A stretch of 64,000 nucleotides of DNA. Source: an uncultured Myxococcales bacterium. GTDB lineage: Bacteria > Myxococcota_A > Polyangia > Polyangiales > Polyangiaceae. The notes beneath the pieces were generated by a model. It was given only the letters and a program-made list of their open reading frames with translations, was not told where the DNA came from and made no database searches. Within the stretch, counting starts at the first letter, position 1. Each line of letters starts with the position of its first letter. Both the position numbers and the translations under genes were made by a program. This document shows, in pieces, positions 63,830-64,000 of this stretch. The stretch is taken from assembly GCA_937949945.1 (NCBI GenBank), contig CALFEQ010000199.1, positions 1 through 64,000 on the forward strand, given 5' to 3'.

Positions 63830-64000
63830 ATGTGGCTGACGCGGCTCGCTCTGAGGAACCCGATCCTCATCCTGATGCTGTCGCTCATGGTCATCGCGCT
63901 CGGCGCGTTGTCCGTGGGGCGTCTCAGCGTCGACTTGTTCCCGAACATCGACATCCCCGTCGTCCGGGTCGTCACGTTCTACGCGGGCGCGGGTCCCGAG
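63830..64000 (+). CDS. RND efflux permease, N-terminal part (runs off the window)
   Basis: The first 57 codons, open to the window edge: MWLTRLALRNPILILMLSLM forms the first transmembrane helix, followed by VDLFPNIDIPVVRVVTFYAG, the start of the first porter loop with the conserved LFP-x-ID-P-x-V pattern. The ATG is 4 nt after the stop of the adaptor gene, so the two are co-transcribed. Substrates could be drugs, lipids or metals. Confidence 0.9.
   Translation, partial: MWLTRLALRNPILILMLSLMVIALGALSVGRLSVDLFPNIDIPVVRVVTFYAGAGPE

Overview
The window is high-GC DNA (roughly 70% by eye) with long antisense open frames. It carries many lipoproteins, myxobacterial-type Ser/Thr kinases, FHA proteins, an AgmX/PglI-like domain protein and a bacterial sterol pathway. 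Together these point to a myxobacterium-like member of Myxococcota, probably of the Polyangiales/Labilithrix/Sandaracinus sort. This is inferred from gene content, not from a marker gene. I see no rRNA, tRNA, CRISPR array, intact insertion sequence or prophage.

Layout. 0-2.6 kb: an FHA-AAA+ regulator translationally coupled to a globin, then a secreted protein. 2.8-9 kb: a decay zone. It holds truncated, divergently oriented HxlR and imine-reductase-like genes joined by a deletion, an HXXEE gene broken by a nonsense codon and a 10-bp duplication, and a headless kinase remnant. Among these sit intact lipoprotein, TPM-domain and double-glycine-leader genes. 8.9-11 kb: an Asp-zincin-like secreted protease and a small protein. 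11.2-16.7 kb: a compact sterol locus with oxidosqualene cyclase, squalene synthase, squalene epoxidase and a coupled GT4 glycosyltransferase. 16.8-25.2 kb: an esterase, mfd and two tandem paralogous Ser/Thr kinases with Pro-Thr-rich tails. 25.4-29.7 kb: a minus-strand run with an RluA-type pseudouridine synthase and a rifampicin-phosphotransferase-like enzyme. 29.8-38.6 kb: mostly envelope proteins (OmpA lipoprotein, SUMF1-like, esterase, large lipoprotein, AgmX-like) and a SprT-like protein. 38.8-42 kb: sixA, recA with an SOS-type promoter, and a TlpA-like thioredoxin lipoprotein. 42.1-54.4 kb: an FHA protein, a phosphoesterase, HAD, dnaJ, an MGDG-synthase-like glycosyltransferase, an isolated RND porter-domain protein and an APH-like kinase. 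54.9-59.2 kb: a sugar ABC transporter whose binding protein is fused to a permease. 59.3-64 kb: a third kinase, a Cys-rich lipoprotein, a TPR-like protein, and the start of an RND efflux operon cut by the window edge.

The most coherent system is the sterol locus. Squalene synthase makes squalene, the epoxidase makes 2,3-oxidosqualene, and the cyclase carries the Tyr/His/Ile triad of cycloartenol synthases. The epoxidase stop codon overlaps the start of a GT4 glycosyltransferase, which suggests, but does not prove, that the sterol or another membrane lipid is glycosylated. No CYP51 or other sterol-tailoring gene is visible here.

A second theme is intergenic repeats: heptanucleotide minisatellites of two types, (CTGGAGC)n and (TCCTCAG)n, recur in many gaps, and downstream of dnaJ they flank a 149-bp tandem duplication.
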